From contig JAIRXZ010000033.1 of the NCBI GenBank assembly GCA_031267995.1, positions 1-17,781 of the forward strand: a stretch of 17,781 nucleotides of DNA. Reading direction: 5' to 3'. The stretch's first letter is position 1. Each line of letters opens with the position of its first letter. The DNA is from Odoribacteraceae bacterium. GTDB lineage: Bacteria > Bacteroidota > Bacteroidia > Bacteroidales > Marinifilaceae. Of the stretch, positions 1 to 8,502 are shown one piece after another. Made by a program: the position numbers and the translations under genes. Below the pieces are notes generated by a model. It was not told the origin of the DNA. It worked only from the letters and a program-made list of their open reading frames with translations, and ran no database searches.

Positions 1-11
1 AGAGGGCTTTC

Positions 12-231
12 ATCTCGCGCGAGATTGATGCCGCGACGCGCGAGATCGCCCTTTTTTCGCGTGAAATCGGGAAAATCTCACGCGAGATAGGAGTGATCTC
101 GCGCGAGAGAGGAGTTATCTCGCGCGAGATGAAAGTTATCTCGCGCGAGGTTAAAATGACTTTTTACCACATCGCGATGTTTTCCGACGTTTTCGGGTGA
201 TTCTCGCGCGTGTTTTTCCTGTTTTCGCGAG
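12..231. repeat. Inverted-repeat array 1, 21-bp phase
   Basis: The array is built from the 14-nt dyad ATCTCGCGCGAGAT (5-bp arms, 4-nt centre) and degenerate copies. Dyad centres fall at 18.5, 39.5, 60.5, 81.5, 102.5, 123.5 and 144.5, exactly 21 bp apart. Two phase positions (165.5, 186.5) are blank, and weaker CGCGCG/CGCGAG cores resume in the same phase at 207.5 and 228.5. Perfect copies are at 12-25 and 117-130. The copy at 75-88 keeps both arms but has ACGC in the centre. The 7-nt spacers differ (for example GAAAGTT). It lies on the 3' side of the glycosidase operon and may continue left of the window. No protein-coding signal is visible. Its function is unknown. Confidence 0.9.
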
Positions 232-439
232 CGTCGGTTTTTTCGTGTCACTTTCCGCGCTTTTTTCCGGCCGTTTCCGGCGGTTTTTCCGGTTTGCGCG
301 GTGATTTTTTTGGCCGCGGCGGGGGATTTTTTTTCGCGACGGCGGGAGACGTGAACACGATGGCGTTAAAATTAAGCGACGTTGTCTTAATTTCTTGTTA
401 ACTGTTTTTGGCGGCGCGAGGGGGGCGGGAGGGCGCGGG
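232..439. other. Gene-free, T-tract-rich region between array 1 and the GH97 gene
   Basis: No supported gene is present. The sequence has T-runs at 238-243, 261-266, 284-288, 305-311 and 327-334, roughly 22-23 bp apart, separated by CCGG/CGCG-rich stretches; this may be a decayed continuation of array 1. An AT-rich inverted repeat (AAATTAAG at 369-376 with CTTAATTT at 386-393) lies about 45 bp beyond the GH97 stop codon. It lacks a GC-rich stem and a U-tract, so it is only a weak terminator candidate. Confidence 0.5.
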
Positions 440-2434
440 TTATTCGGGATAGATCCGCATGACGAACCCGCCGCCGGGGGCGAGCGGCGCGAAGAATTTC
501 CTGTCGGCGGGGATGGTGGCGGAGTAGGTTTTATAGTCCCGGCCGCTCCTGCCGGCGTTGACGCCGTCCTGGAAGCAGTCGGCGCGGAAGTTGCCCTCGC
601 CGAGGAAGGACAGGTCGAGTTCGACGGTGCGGGCGCGCCAGTTGTTGAGCGCCCCGACGTACCAGCGGTTGCCGGAGGATCGGGCGATGGAGATGTATTG
701 TCCCACCTCGCCGTCGAGGGCTATGGTGTTGCTCCACACGGTGGGTACGTCGGCGATGAATCGGGTGGTTTCCTCGTCCAGCATGTAGTTGCAGGGGGAG
801 TCGCAGAGCATGCTGAGGGGGGATTCGAAGATGACGTACTCGGCGAGCTGGTGGCATCGGGTGCCCTGGCTCATGGGTTCGCTGTAGCTGGGGAAGTAGG
901 CGCGGCGGGCGGCGTTGCGGATGGCGCCCTGGGTGTAGTCGACGGGGCCGGCGATCATGCGGATGAAGGGGAAGGTGACGTCGTAGGTGACCTGGTCGAC
1001 TTCGCGGGATGCCCATTTCATTTGCTCGAGGCCGAAGACGCCCTCGAAGTTGATGACGTTGGGGTAGGTGCGCTGGAGGCCGGTGGGTTTGTAGGTGCCG
1101 TGGAAGTCGACGAGGAGGTGGTGCTTGGCGCCGGCTTCGGCGACGCGACGGTGGAAGTCGACAACTTGCTGGTCGTCGCGATCCATGAAGTCGACCTTGA
1201 ATCCCTTGACGCCCATCGCGGCGTAGTGGGCGAAGATGCCGTCGACGTCCTTGTCCAGCGCCCAGTAACCGGCCCAGAGGATGATGCCGACGTCGCGGCG
1301 GGCGGCGTATTTGACGAGGCGGGGAAGGTCGATTTCGGGGACGACTTGCATGAGGTCGGCTTGCTTGTTGACAGCCCATCCCTCGTCGAGGATGACGTAG
1401 TCGATGCCGTAGGTGGTGGCGAAGTCGATGTAGAACTCGTAGGTTTCGGTGTTGATGCCGGCTTTGAATTCGCCGCCGTAGACGCCCCAGTCGTTCCACC
1501 ATTCCCAGGCGACTTTTCCGGGTTTTATCCAGGAGTCGTCGATGTATTTGGTGGGGGGCGGGGTGGCGAGTTTGTAGACGAGGTCGTTGTCGGCCAGCTC
1601 GCTGTCGCGGGAGGAGACGACGAGGACGCGCCAGGGCAGGGTGGCTTGGCCGCGGAATGTGGCGATGTAGGGTTGGCGGGATTTGACGATGCCCTGGAGC
1701 TGGTTGTGGCCGCCTTGCTCGACTTCGCGGGGGACGGGGGCGAAGCGGGCTTTGATGACGGTGCCGCCGTCGCCGTTATAGAGGAACATGCCGGGGTAGT
1801 CGAGGAGGTCGGCTTCGGTGATGCAGATTTTTTTGCCGTTGGCGCCCTCGACGAGGAGGGGGGTGAAGGCGAGGCGGTTGACGTCCCAGGCGGAGACGGG
1901 GATGTGCTGGTACTGGTTTTCAAAGGAGGTGAAGTATTGCTCGTCGAGGCTGCCGCGCTGGAGCATGACGTAGGGGATGTAGGCTTTTTGGTCGGCGGGG
2001 AGGTGGTATTCTACCTGTTCGTCTTTGACGGTGAGGGGTTTGTTGGTGCCGGGGACGAAGCGGTAGGCGAGGCCTTCGTCGTAGAGGCGGAAGATGACGC
2101 GGAAGGGGTCGGTGAAGGAGAGGGTGAGTTCGTTGTAGCGGTCGCGGACGGTGGAGCGTTTGTAGATGTAGGCTTTGATGCTGTCGTTGACGCTTTTGGT
2201 GGCGCTGCCGGCGAGCTTGGAACGGACGCCCCAGACGTGGCCGTCGGCGAGGGTGAGGGAGAGGGGAGAGGGGGCGAGCATGAGGTAGCCGTCGTGGTGG
2301 ACGGAGTACTCGATGGTTTTGCCGATGGTGATTTTGGCTTCGAGCCTGCCGTCCGGGGAGGCGATGGTGAAGTGTTCCTGCGCGGCGAGGCCGGTGGCGA
2401 GGAGGAGTAGGGCGGTGACGAAAAAGGTTTTCAT
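440..2434 (-). CDS. GH97 glycoside hydrolase, predicted retaining alpha-galactosidase
   Basis: This 664-residue exo-glycosidase belongs to family GH97 (N-terminal beta-sandwich, central TIM barrel, C-terminal beta domain) and has the usual length. Residues 1-18 form a type I signal peptide with probable cleavage after LAA, giving an N-terminal Gln, so it is exported to the periplasm. The family contains inverting alpha-glucosidases (SusB) and retaining alpha-galactosidases (the Bacteroides thetaiotaomicron BtGH97b type). Here GFKVDF places an Asp at residue 415 and GVFGLE a Glu at residue 470. These match by position the nucleophile Asp415 and acid/base Glu470 that I recall for BtGH97b, so alpha-galactosidase is favoured; this rests on numbering and motif, not an alignment. 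It is the last gene of the operon, 63 bp after lacZ, with a hairpin in the gap. The ATG at 2434 sits directly before the signal peptide. Confidence 0.9.
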   Translation of the reverse strand: MKTFFVTALLLLATGLAAQEHFTIASPDGRLEAKITIGKTIEYSVHHDGYLMLAPSPLSLTLADGHVWGVRSKLAGSATKSVNDSIKAYIYKRSTVRDRYNELTLSFTDPFRVIFRLYDEGLAYRFVPGTNKPLTVKDEQVEYHLPADQKAYIPYVMLQRGSLDEQYFTSFENQYQHIPVSAWDVNRLAFTPLLVEGANGKKICITEADLLDYPGMFLYNGDGGTVIKARFAPVPREVEQGGHNQLQGIVKSRQPYIATFRGQATLPWRVLVVSSRDSELADNDLVYKLATPPPTKYIDDSWIKPGKVAWEWWNDWGVYGGEFKAGINTETYEFYIDFATTYGIDYVILDEGWAVNKQADLMQVVPEIDLPRLVKYAARRDVGIILWAGYWALDKDVDGIFAHYAAMGVKGFKVDFMDRDDQQVVDFHRRVAEAGAKHHLLVDFHGTYKPTGLQRTYPNVINFEGVFGLEQMKWASREVDQVTYDVTFPFIRMIAGPVDYTQGAIRNAARRAYFPSYSEPMSQGTRCHQLAEYVIFESPLSMLCDSPCNYMLDEETTRFIADVPTVWSNTIALDGEVGQYISIARSSGNRWYVGALNNWRARTVELDLSFLGEGNFRADCFQDGVNAGRSGRDYKTYSATIPADRKFFAPLAPGGGFVMRIYPE

Positions 2435-2459
2435 GTCTGCGGTTTTTATGGTTTGTGAA

Positions 2460-2487
2460 GGGCGGGAAGGTGGTTGCCTTCCCGCCC
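2460..2487 (-). promoter_or_regulatory. Intercistronic hairpin between lacZ-like and GH97 genes
   Basis: A perfect 11-bp GC-rich inverted repeat (GGGCGGGAAGG at 2460-2470, CCTTCCCGCCC at 2477-2487) with a 6-nt loop lies 10 nt after the beta-galactosidase stop and 25 nt before the GH97 start. In the operon direction it is followed by CTTCACAAACC rather than a U-run, so it is not a classical terminator. A role in 3'-end stabilisation or partial attenuation is an inference. Confidence 0.7.
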
Positions 2488-2497
2488 GCGTTGTTTA

Positions 2498-5400
2498 TTA
2501 GTATGCCGATCCGACCACGCGCGCGGTTTCGCCCGGGGCGGTGGTGGGGATGAGGGTGAATCCCCAGCGGTATTCGCGGTTGGCGGGGATGTTGTAGCCC
2601 GGTTCGGGTCGGGCGCCCCAGCTGTTGTAGCCGGCGACGCCGCACTGTTTCATGTCGATGCACACCTCGACGAAGGGGCGGGGGGTGATGTCGACGGCGT
2701 GTGTTTGCTTGCGGCGGTTGTTTTTGGCGGCTTCGCGGTTTTTGTTGGCGATTTCCCGCGGGGACATGTTAGGCCACTGGTAGTCGGCGGCGGATTCCTC
2801 GCAGTCGAAGTCCTCGACGGTGTTGCGCGAGGCGTTGAAGCCGATGATGCTGTCGGCTTCGATGACGACTCCCCTGCCGCGGGGTTCGTTGAGGGCGAGC
2901 CAGCGGGTGTCCGTGTGGTGGCCGTTTTCCTGTGGGCGGACGTAGGGGAAGTAAAGCTCCTCGACGGCGCCGGTGTAGAGGCCAACGAGGGTGCCCATCT
3001 TGCGGTCGGGGTAGTTTTCCTCCGGGCCGCGGCCGAGGTATTGCACGCGGTTCATCGTCTCCGGGAGGCGGAAGCGGATGCCGACGCGGGGGAGTTCCGG
3101 GAGGGCGTCTTTCGCGCGTTGACGGTCGCGGTCGCCGCTGTCGGATCGGGTGGCTTCTTTCATCGCCTCGGAGGGTTCAACGTCCCGCTCGCGGCGGTCG
3201 GTGGAGGTGAAGGTGACGTCCGCGTGCAGGATGCCGGAGGGGTAGAGCTTGTAGCGGATGTGGTAGTCGTTGCCGGCGGGCAGGGCGTAGGTGACGTCCA
3301 GGTGGCCGATGCCCCCTTCCACGCGGGCGGTGGCGGCGGTGATGTTGAAGTTTTTGCTGGATTCTTTCCAAACCTGCAGGCGCGAGGGGGACATGTTGCC
3401 ATAGTCGTTGTCGGTGGGGCCGCGCCAGAAGTTGGGCTGTATGCCGAAGCCGTCCGCGAAGTACTCGCGGCCGTCGACGCGGTAGGAGGTGAGGATGCCT
3501 TGCCGCTTGTCGAAGGTGATGCTGACTTTCGGGGAGGCAATCGCGATGGTCTCGCCCTGGTTTTCAACGACGAGGGGTTGACCGCCGGGGTTTTTGTAGG
3601 CGGGTTTCGCCACGGCGATGGGGAGTTCAAATTGGTCGTAGGCGATGACGTGGCCGGCGGGGACAAGCGGTTCGGGCTGGCGGGTGGTCACGCGGAAGTC
3701 CGCGAAGTAGGTGACGCCCGGCTGGGCTTTGAGCTTCGACACCGGGAGCGTGACCAGGGCGGAGTCCCGCGGGGCTACTTTCAAGGGGAGCGTGCCCTCC
3801 CGGATGGTCTTGCCGTTGGCGTGGAGGCGGTAGGCGATGAGGTATTTGGAGAGGTCGGTGAAGTAAAACCGGTTGATGATTTTCACCTCTCCCTTCAGCA
3901 GGTCGATGGCCTGGAAGCCGACGTTTTGGTGGGTGTATTTCACCTCGGCCATTGCCGGGTGGGGCGTTTGATCGGGGTTGAGGAGACCGTCCGCCACGAA
4001 GTTGCCATCGGAGGGAAGGTTCTCCCCGAAGTCGCCGCCGTACGCCCAAAAGGGCTTGCCGTCGGGGGTGACGCTCAGCAGCGCGTGGTCGATCCATTCC
4101 CAGAGGAATCCTCCCTGGAGGTTGGGATAGCGGTTGATTTCCAGCCATTGGTCGTGGAGATTTCCGCTGGAGTTGCCCATCGCGTGGGAGTACTCGGAGG
4201 GGATGTAGGGGCGGTTGTCCGCGCGGGGGTTGTTGCGCCCGTTTTCGCCGTAGTGACGGAAGCTGGCGGCCGAGGGGTATTGGGGCACGATCATGTCCGT
4301 GTCCCAATCCTCCAGCGCCCTTTCGTAGCAGACGGGACGCGACATCAGCCCCCTGTCCAGCTCCTTGAGCAGCGTGTAGGCGTTGTAGAAGTTGTAGCCG
4401 TTGCCCGCCTCGTTGCCAAGCGACCAGATGGTGACGGCGGGGTAGTTCTTGTTGCGCTCGAACATGTTGCGGACGCGAGAGAGGTGGCTCTCCAGGAAAT
4501 CGGGGTTGTGGCCGAGGGTGCCGCGCTTGTTCCCGTCGCGATGCCCGGCCGCGCCTTTGCGCATGTCGTCCTGGTAGATATCGTAGTAATAGCCGTGCGA
4601 TTCGATGTTGGCCTCGTCGTAGACGTAGATGCCGTACTCGCCGCACATTTCGTAGAACTTCCTGTCCTGCGGGTAGTGGCTGAGGCGCACGGCGTTGATG
4701 TTGTTTTGTTTCATGATCTCGAAGTTGCGCCTCATCTGCTCCGGCGTCAGGTAGTGACCGTTTTCCGAAGTTTCGTGGATGTTGGTGCCCTTGAGCTTGA
4801 TCGGCTGCCCGTTGACGAGGAGCAGGCGGAGTTTTTTGTTGTTCACCACGATCTCCGTCTCCTTGATTTCGATCCGGCGGAAACCAACTTTAAAGGGGAC
4901 GATCTCCGTGGTTTTCCCGTTTTCCTCCACGCTCATCGCGAGCGCGTAGAGGCTGGGATGTTCCGAAGACCAGGGGGATACCCCCTCCAACAGGTGCGCG
5001 AAGGCGACCGTCTCCCCCTCCCCCGCCGGCAGGGATATCGCCCGCGAGCCGGAGGTGATGGCGCGTCCCGCGGCGTCCGACAGGGCGTAGCGAACGGTGA
5101 CGTTGCCCGGCGACGCGCCCTTGTTTTGGAGGTCGACGTCCAGCTTGAAAATCCCGTCGGTGTAGCGATCATCGAGCGTCGACACCACGCGGAAGTCGCG
5201 AATGGCCACGCGGGGCTGCGACCAGAGGAAGACGTCCCGTTCAATACCGCTCATGCGGAAAAAGTCCTGACATTCAAGCCACGACCCCGTGCTCCAGCGG
5301 AAAATTTTCAGCGCGAGCGCGTTCTTCCCCGCCTTCACGTAGGGCGTGATGTCGAACTCGGCGGGATCCTTGGAATCCTCGCTATACCCCACCTCTTTCC

Positions 5401-5917
5401 CGTTGACGTAGACGTACATTCCCGACTTGGCAGCGGCCACGTGCAGGTAGATCGTCCGCCCCAGCCAGTCGGCGGGGATGTCGATCTCCCGGCGATACAC
5501 CCCCACCGGGTTATCCTCCGGCAGGATGGGCGCCACCGGGTCGCGGGGGGCAAACTCGTAAGGCTGGTTGACATAGATGGGAAAGCCGTGTCCCTGCAAC
5601 TCCCAGTTGCCGGGCACTTGGATATCCTGCCAGCCGCCCGCGTCGGTGGATGTGGCGGGATCGGTAATCCCCTCCGGCAGCAGGCGGTAGGCGTCGACGT
5701 AGAAAAACTTCCACGTCCCGTTGAGCGATTGGTGGTAGCGACTGCGGGCGTAGTCAAACGACAGCGCGGCCGCCTCCTCGTCGTAACTCATAAAGGTGGT
5801 GCGGGGACGCTCCTTGTTCACCTCCACCACCCGCGTATCCTTCCAGTAAGCATCCTGCGCCGACGCCGGCAGGAGGGGAAGTAGCGACAAAAGAAAAATG
5901 ATAGTTCGCATAATCAT
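2498..5917 (-). CDS. GH2 beta-galactosidase, exported
   Basis: This large LacZ-type GH2 enzyme (1139 residues from the ATG at 5917) hydrolyses terminal beta-galactosides. An N-terminal sugar-binding domain (NGTWKF, PGNWELQGHGFPIYVN) is followed by a beta-sandwich, a TIM barrel (IKLKGTNIHE) and the C-terminal small-chain domains (PELPRVGIRFRLP, YLGRGPEENYPDR). The acid/base Glu lies in SLGNEAGNG (about residue 503) and the nucleophile Glu in PSEYSHAMGNS (about 575), as in E. coli LacZ. MIMRTIIFLLSLLPLLPASA is a signal peptide, so it should work in the periplasm. An open frame extends upstream to a TTG at 5944, but that would put the signal peptide behind extra residues and run into the hairpin; ATG 5917 or 5911 is preferred. 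Two charged inserts in the C-terminal part are unusual for LacZ. Beta-galactosidase is likely, but GH2 enzymes vary in specificity. Confidence 0.92.
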   Translation of the reverse strand: MIMRTIIFLLSLLPLLPASAQDAYWKDTRVVEVNKERPRTTFMSYDEEAAALSFDYARSRYHQSLNGTWKFFYVDAYRLLPEGITDPATSTDAGGWQDIQVPGNWELQGHGFPIYVNQPYEFAPRDPVAPILPEDNPVGVYRREIDIPADWLGRTIYLHVAAAKSGMYVYVNGKEVGYSEDSKDPAEFDITPYVKAGKNALALKIFRWSTGSWLECQDFFRMSGIERDVFLWSQPRVAIRDFRVVSTLDDRYTDGIFKLDVDLQNKGASPGNVTVRYALSDAAGRAITSGSRAISLPAGEGETVAFAHLLEGVSPWSSEHPSLYALAMSVEENGKTTEIVPFKVGFRRIEIKETEIVVNNKKLRLLLVNGQPIKLKGTNIHETSENGHYLTPEQMRRNFEIMKQNNINAVRLSHYPQDRKFYEMCGEYGIYVYDEANIESHGYYYDIYQDDMRKGAAGHRDGNKRGTLGHNPDFLESHLSRVRNMFERNKNYPAVTIWSLGNEAGNGYNFYNAYTLLKELDRGLMSRPVCYERALEDWDTDMIVPQYPSAASFRHYGENGRNNPRADNRPYIPSEYSHAMGNSSGNLHDQWLEINRYPNLQGGFLWEWIDHALLSVTPDGKPFWAYGGDFGENLPSDGNFVADGLLNPDQTPHPAMAEVKYTHQNVGFQAIDLLKGEVKIINRFYFTDLSKYLIAYRLHANGKTIREGTLPLKVAPRDSALVTLPVSKLKAQPGVTYFADFRVTTRQPEPLVPAGHVIAYDQFELPIAVAKPAYKNPGGQPLVVENQGETIAIASPKVSITFDKRQGILTSYRVDGREYFADGFGIQPNFWRGPTDNDYGNMSPSRLQVWKESSKNFNITAATARVEGGIGHLDVTYALPAGNDYHIRYKLYPSGILHADVTFTSTDRRERDVEPSEAMKEATRSDSGDRDRQRAKDALPELPRVGIRFRLPETMNRVQYLGRGPEENYPDRKMGTLVGLYTGAVEELYFPYVRPQENGHHTDTRWLALNEPRGRGVVIEADSIIGFNASRNTVEDFDCEESAADYQWPNMSPREIANKNREAAKNNRRKQTHAVDITPRPFVEVCIDMKQCGVAGYNSWGARPEPGYNIPANREYRWGFTLIPTTAPGETARVVGSAY

Positions 5918-5925
5918 GTAAATAA

Positions 5926-5962
5926 GCGAAACTCCCTCCCCCAAACGGGGAAGGGAGTTCGC
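5926..5962 (-). promoter_or_regulatory. Intercistronic hairpin upstream of lacZ-like gene
   Basis: A long imperfect inverted repeat fills the gap between the GH109 stop (5971) and the beta-galactosidase ATG (5917). GCGAA (5926-5930) pairs with TTCGC (5958-5962). After a one-base bulge, CTCCCT pairs with AGGGAG. After one mismatch, CCCC pairs with GGGG around an AAAC loop. It ends about 9 nt before the start codon, so on the transcript it could shield the initiation region or act as a processing/stability element. There is no U-run. The structure is seen; the function is inferred. Confidence 0.7.
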
Positions 5963-5970
5963 GGGTTAAT

Positions 5971-7359
5971 TTATTGCGCGAATTGCAAACCCTGCAGCCG
6001 GTTCCAGCCGCCGCGCGTGAAATCGGGCACCTCCACGGGGGCGGAATCGTTATCGAGCGAAAGCTCCGTCAGCGGGATCAAGCAGCACCACTCGGCCAGG
6101 TCGTACACGTCCATGTCCAGCGGCAAACCCTTTTGGAGACAGTAAATCATGCGGTAATCCATGATAAAATCCATCCCCCCGTGACCGCCCACGCGCTTGG
6201 CCAAATCCTCGATATCCTTGGTGATGGGATGCTTGTAACGCTCCATCAAATCGGTCATCACCCGCCGCGGCACGAACGAGTGCGAGGTCAACTTCTCGTG
6301 GTCGGGAACAACCCCCTCCTCCAGCTCCTCCGTGTCAAACGCCAACCCCTCGAAAGGGTACTTGTTGGCAAACCCCTTGGTGCCGGTCAGCTGGTAAAGA
6401 CGGTTATAGGGACGCGGCGACGTCACGTTATGCTGTATCAGTATCGACTTCCCCTTCTCCGTCCGGATCATCGTCATCGTGTGATCGCCATTGCGGAACT
6501 CCTTCACCTCCTCGCCCGTCTGCTTCTTGATAAAATCGGGATTCCCCACCGCCTTCGTGTCCACGGACACCAGGAAATTCATCTTATCCCCCCGGTGGAT
6601 ATTCAGCGCCTGGCACACCGGCCCCAGGCCATGCGTCGGGTAGACATCCCCGCGGTGGACGCGGTTAAACTTCATCCGCCAATCCTCCCAGTACTCCTTC
6701 CAGTAAGGCTGCAAGCCGTGGATATAAGCCCCCTCGGCGTGCAGGATCTCGCCGAAAAGCCCCTGTTGCGTCATGTTCAGGCACGTCAGCTCGAAAAAAT
6801 CGTACACGCAATTCTCCAGCTGCATGCAATGCTTCCTCGTCTGCTCCGACGTGTTGATCAACGCCCAAATCTCCTCCAGGCTCACGGCCGCCGGCACCTC
6901 GATAGCCACGTGCTTACCATCCTTCATGGCCTGCACGCCAATCCGCGCGTGCGACACCCAATCGGTAGCCACGTACACCAGGTCGACATCCGGCAACGCC
7001 GTCACCTGCCGCCAGACGGCGGTATCCCCGAAAAACTCCCGCGCCTTCGGGAACCCCCTCGCCTCCAGCTGCGCGTTCACCTTCTTCGTGTTCTCCTCCA
7101 GCACGTCGCACAGCGCCACCACCTCCACGCCGGGGATATGCGTCATCCGCTGGACGGCGCCGGGGCCTCTCATCCCCAACCCGATAAACGCCACCCGCAC
7201 CGTCGACAGCGGCTCGGTGGTCAACTGCAACACGTCCTTTTGCCCGGCGGGACGCTCCGGCGCGCCGGGTTGGATGACGCGGCTCGACACCCTCGCGCCG
7301 CACGTGCAGGCCGCGAGGAAACCGGTCAAAATCAAGGCGAAAAATAGAACTCTTCTCAT
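5971..7359 (-). CDS. GH109-type Gfo/Idh/MocA oxidoreductase lipoprotein (alpha-N-acetylgalactosaminidase family)
   Basis: This 462-residue protein has an N-terminal Rossmann fold (VAFIGLGMRGPG, GxGxxG glycines at 60, 62 and 65) and a Gfo/Idh/MocA C-terminal domain. The motifs EVPAA (about 154-158), YPTHGLGP (240-247) and GHGGMDF (392-398) are characteristic of the GH109 branch. That branch uses tightly bound NAD in an oxidation/elimination/addition cycle and includes alpha-N-acetylgalactosaminidases acting on the blood-group A determinant. The signal peptide ends in a lipobox (FLAAC, Cys18), so it is predicted to be membrane-anchored in the periplasm or on the surface. It starts 18 bp after the kinase stop codon and precedes lacZ. 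With beta- and alpha-galactosidases beside it, removal of alpha-GalNAc from mucin-like glycans is plausible, but many GH109 members lack a tested substrate. Confidence 0.88.
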   Translation of the reverse strand: MRRVLFFALILTGFLAACTCGARVSSRVIQPGAPERPAGQKDVLQLTTEPLSTVRVAFIGLGMRGPGAVQRMTHIPGVEVVALCDVLEENTKKVNAQLEARGFPKAREFFGDTAVWRQVTALPDVDLVYVATDWVSHARIGVQAMKDGKHVAIEVPAAVSLEEIWALINTSEQTRKHCMQLENCVYDFFELTCLNMTQQGLFGEILHAEGAYIHGLQPYWKEYWEDWRMKFNRVHRGDVYPTHGLGPVCQALNIHRGDKMNFLVSVDTKAVGNPDFIKKQTGEEVKEFRNGDHTMTMIRTEKGKSILIQHNVTSPRPYNRLYQLTGTKGFANKYPFEGLAFDTEELEEGVVPDHEKLTSHSFVPRRVMTDLMERYKHPITKDIEDLAKRVGGHGGMDFIMDYRMIYCLQKGLPLDMDVYDLAEWCCLIPLTELSLDNDSAPVEVPDFTRGGWNRLQGLQFAQ

Positions 7360-7377
7360 GACTGTTGAATTAAAAAG

Positions 7378-8496
7378 TTATACATGATGGTTTAAAATCG
7401 TCTCCCCGTCGCCGAGCAATCGCCCCACCGTCGCCTGCATCTCCCCGTAACGCTCCTCCATGCAACGCAACAGGCGGAACTGCGCGCGCGCCCTCGTCAG
7501 GTTATGCGCCGGGTACTTCACCTTATAATAGGTATCCCCGTCCAGGTAATCCATCAGGAAACGCAACACCTGCTCGAACGTGATATACCGCGCCGCGAAA
7601 GCCAGCCCCTCCCGCTCCGCGCGGGTAAGAAAACCGGCCGCCTCCGACAAGTACCCCCGCGTGTAAGCCTCGAAAATACAGAGATCCAGCGACACGCGGT
7701 CGGGATCCTCGTCATCCTCCAGCCCCGTGTTGGCGTACGACCGGATGGCATCCCCGTAATCGTTCAGGCACGACCCGCTGAGCACCGTGTCCAGGTCGAT
7801 CACGCAAAGCGCCTCCCCCGCGCGGTCGAACAAAATATTGCTGATCTTCGTGTCGTTATGCGTCACGCGGGTGGGGATATCTCCCCGTTCCACCTTCTCG
7901 CGAAACGCCAGCATCTCCTCGCGGCGTTCCTCTATCCAGGCAATCTCCGTCGGCACCCCCGCCTTTCTCCCGGCGGCATCCCCGGCCACCGCCTCGTCCC
8001 ACTGCTTGAAGCGGAAACGCATATCGTGGAACCCCGGCAAGGTCTCCGCCAGGCTCCCCGGCATGTCGGAAAGCAACGCCTGGAACCGGCCGATGCCCCT
8101 CCCCCCCTGGAACGCCAGCCCCGGCGAACGCGCCGCGTCGTAACTCACCGTCTCCCCGACAAACAGGCAAGCCGTCCAGAACTCCCCCTCGTCGTCCCGG
8201 TAAAAAAGTCGTCCTTCCCGCGTCGGCACCAGCGTCAGCGCCTCCCGCGCGGGATCCCCTCCCGCCTCCTCGATCTTCTTTTTCAGGTGGGTAGTCACCT
8301 TGTGGATATTCTCCATCATCGCCGGCACGTTCGTGAAGATATGCCGGTTTTTCCGTTGGAGTATATAATAAGGCGTACCCTCCCCCGTTTTCACGAGAAA
8401 AGTGTCATTAATCAAGCCGTCCCCCACGGGAGCAATATCTCCCGCGACGCCGTCAAAGGAGAACTTTCGAGCGATTTCGTGCAAAGGAAAATTCAT
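7378..8496 (-). CDS. APH-family sugar kinase, NahK-like (N-acetylhexosamine 1-kinase related)
   Basis: This 372-residue cytoplasmic kinase has the aminoglycoside-phosphotransferase/choline-kinase fold. The catalytic loop is VTHNDTKISNILFD (His213, Asp215, Asn220 from the ATG at 8496) and the metal-binding segment CVIDLDTVLSG (Asp234, Asp236). HNDTK followed by an Asn-rich loop is typical of the NahK group, which phosphorylates GlcNAc or GalNAc at C1 for salvage to UDP-sugars; relatives in Bacteroides are often mislabelled as mucin-desulfating enzymes. The ATG at 8496 (MNFPLHEIARKF) is preferred over a TTG two codons upstream. It is the first gene of the four-gene glycosidase operon, so it could capture the GalNAc or galactose released by the downstream enzymes. 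The exact sugar is not readable from sequence. Confidence 0.8.
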   Translation of the reverse strand: MNFPLHEIARKFSFDGVAGDIAPVGDGLINDTFLVKTGEGTPYYILQRKNRHIFTNVPAMMENIHKVTTHLKKKIEEAGGDPAREALTLVPTREGRLFYRDDEGEFWTACLFVGETVSYDAARSPGLAFQGGRGIGRFQALLSDMPGSLAETLPGFHDMRFRFKQWDEAVAGDAAGRKAGVPTEIAWIEERREEMLAFREKVERGDIPTRVTHNDTKISNILFDRAGEALCVIDLDTVLSGSCLNDYGDAIRSYANTGLEDDEDPDRVSLDLCIFEAYTRGYLSEAAGFLTRAEREGLAFAARYITFEQVLRFLMDYLDGDTYYKVKYPAHNLTRARAQFRLLRCMEERYGEMQATVGRLLGDGETILNHHV

Positions 8497-8502
8497 GTTC
8501 AA

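Noticed and set aside
395..5884. Two very long plus-strand open frames (395-2410, 2474-5884)
   Set aside because: They are antisense shadows of the GH97 and GH2 genes; their Gly/Val/Asp-rich composition has no domain motif and reflects high GC at third codon positions.
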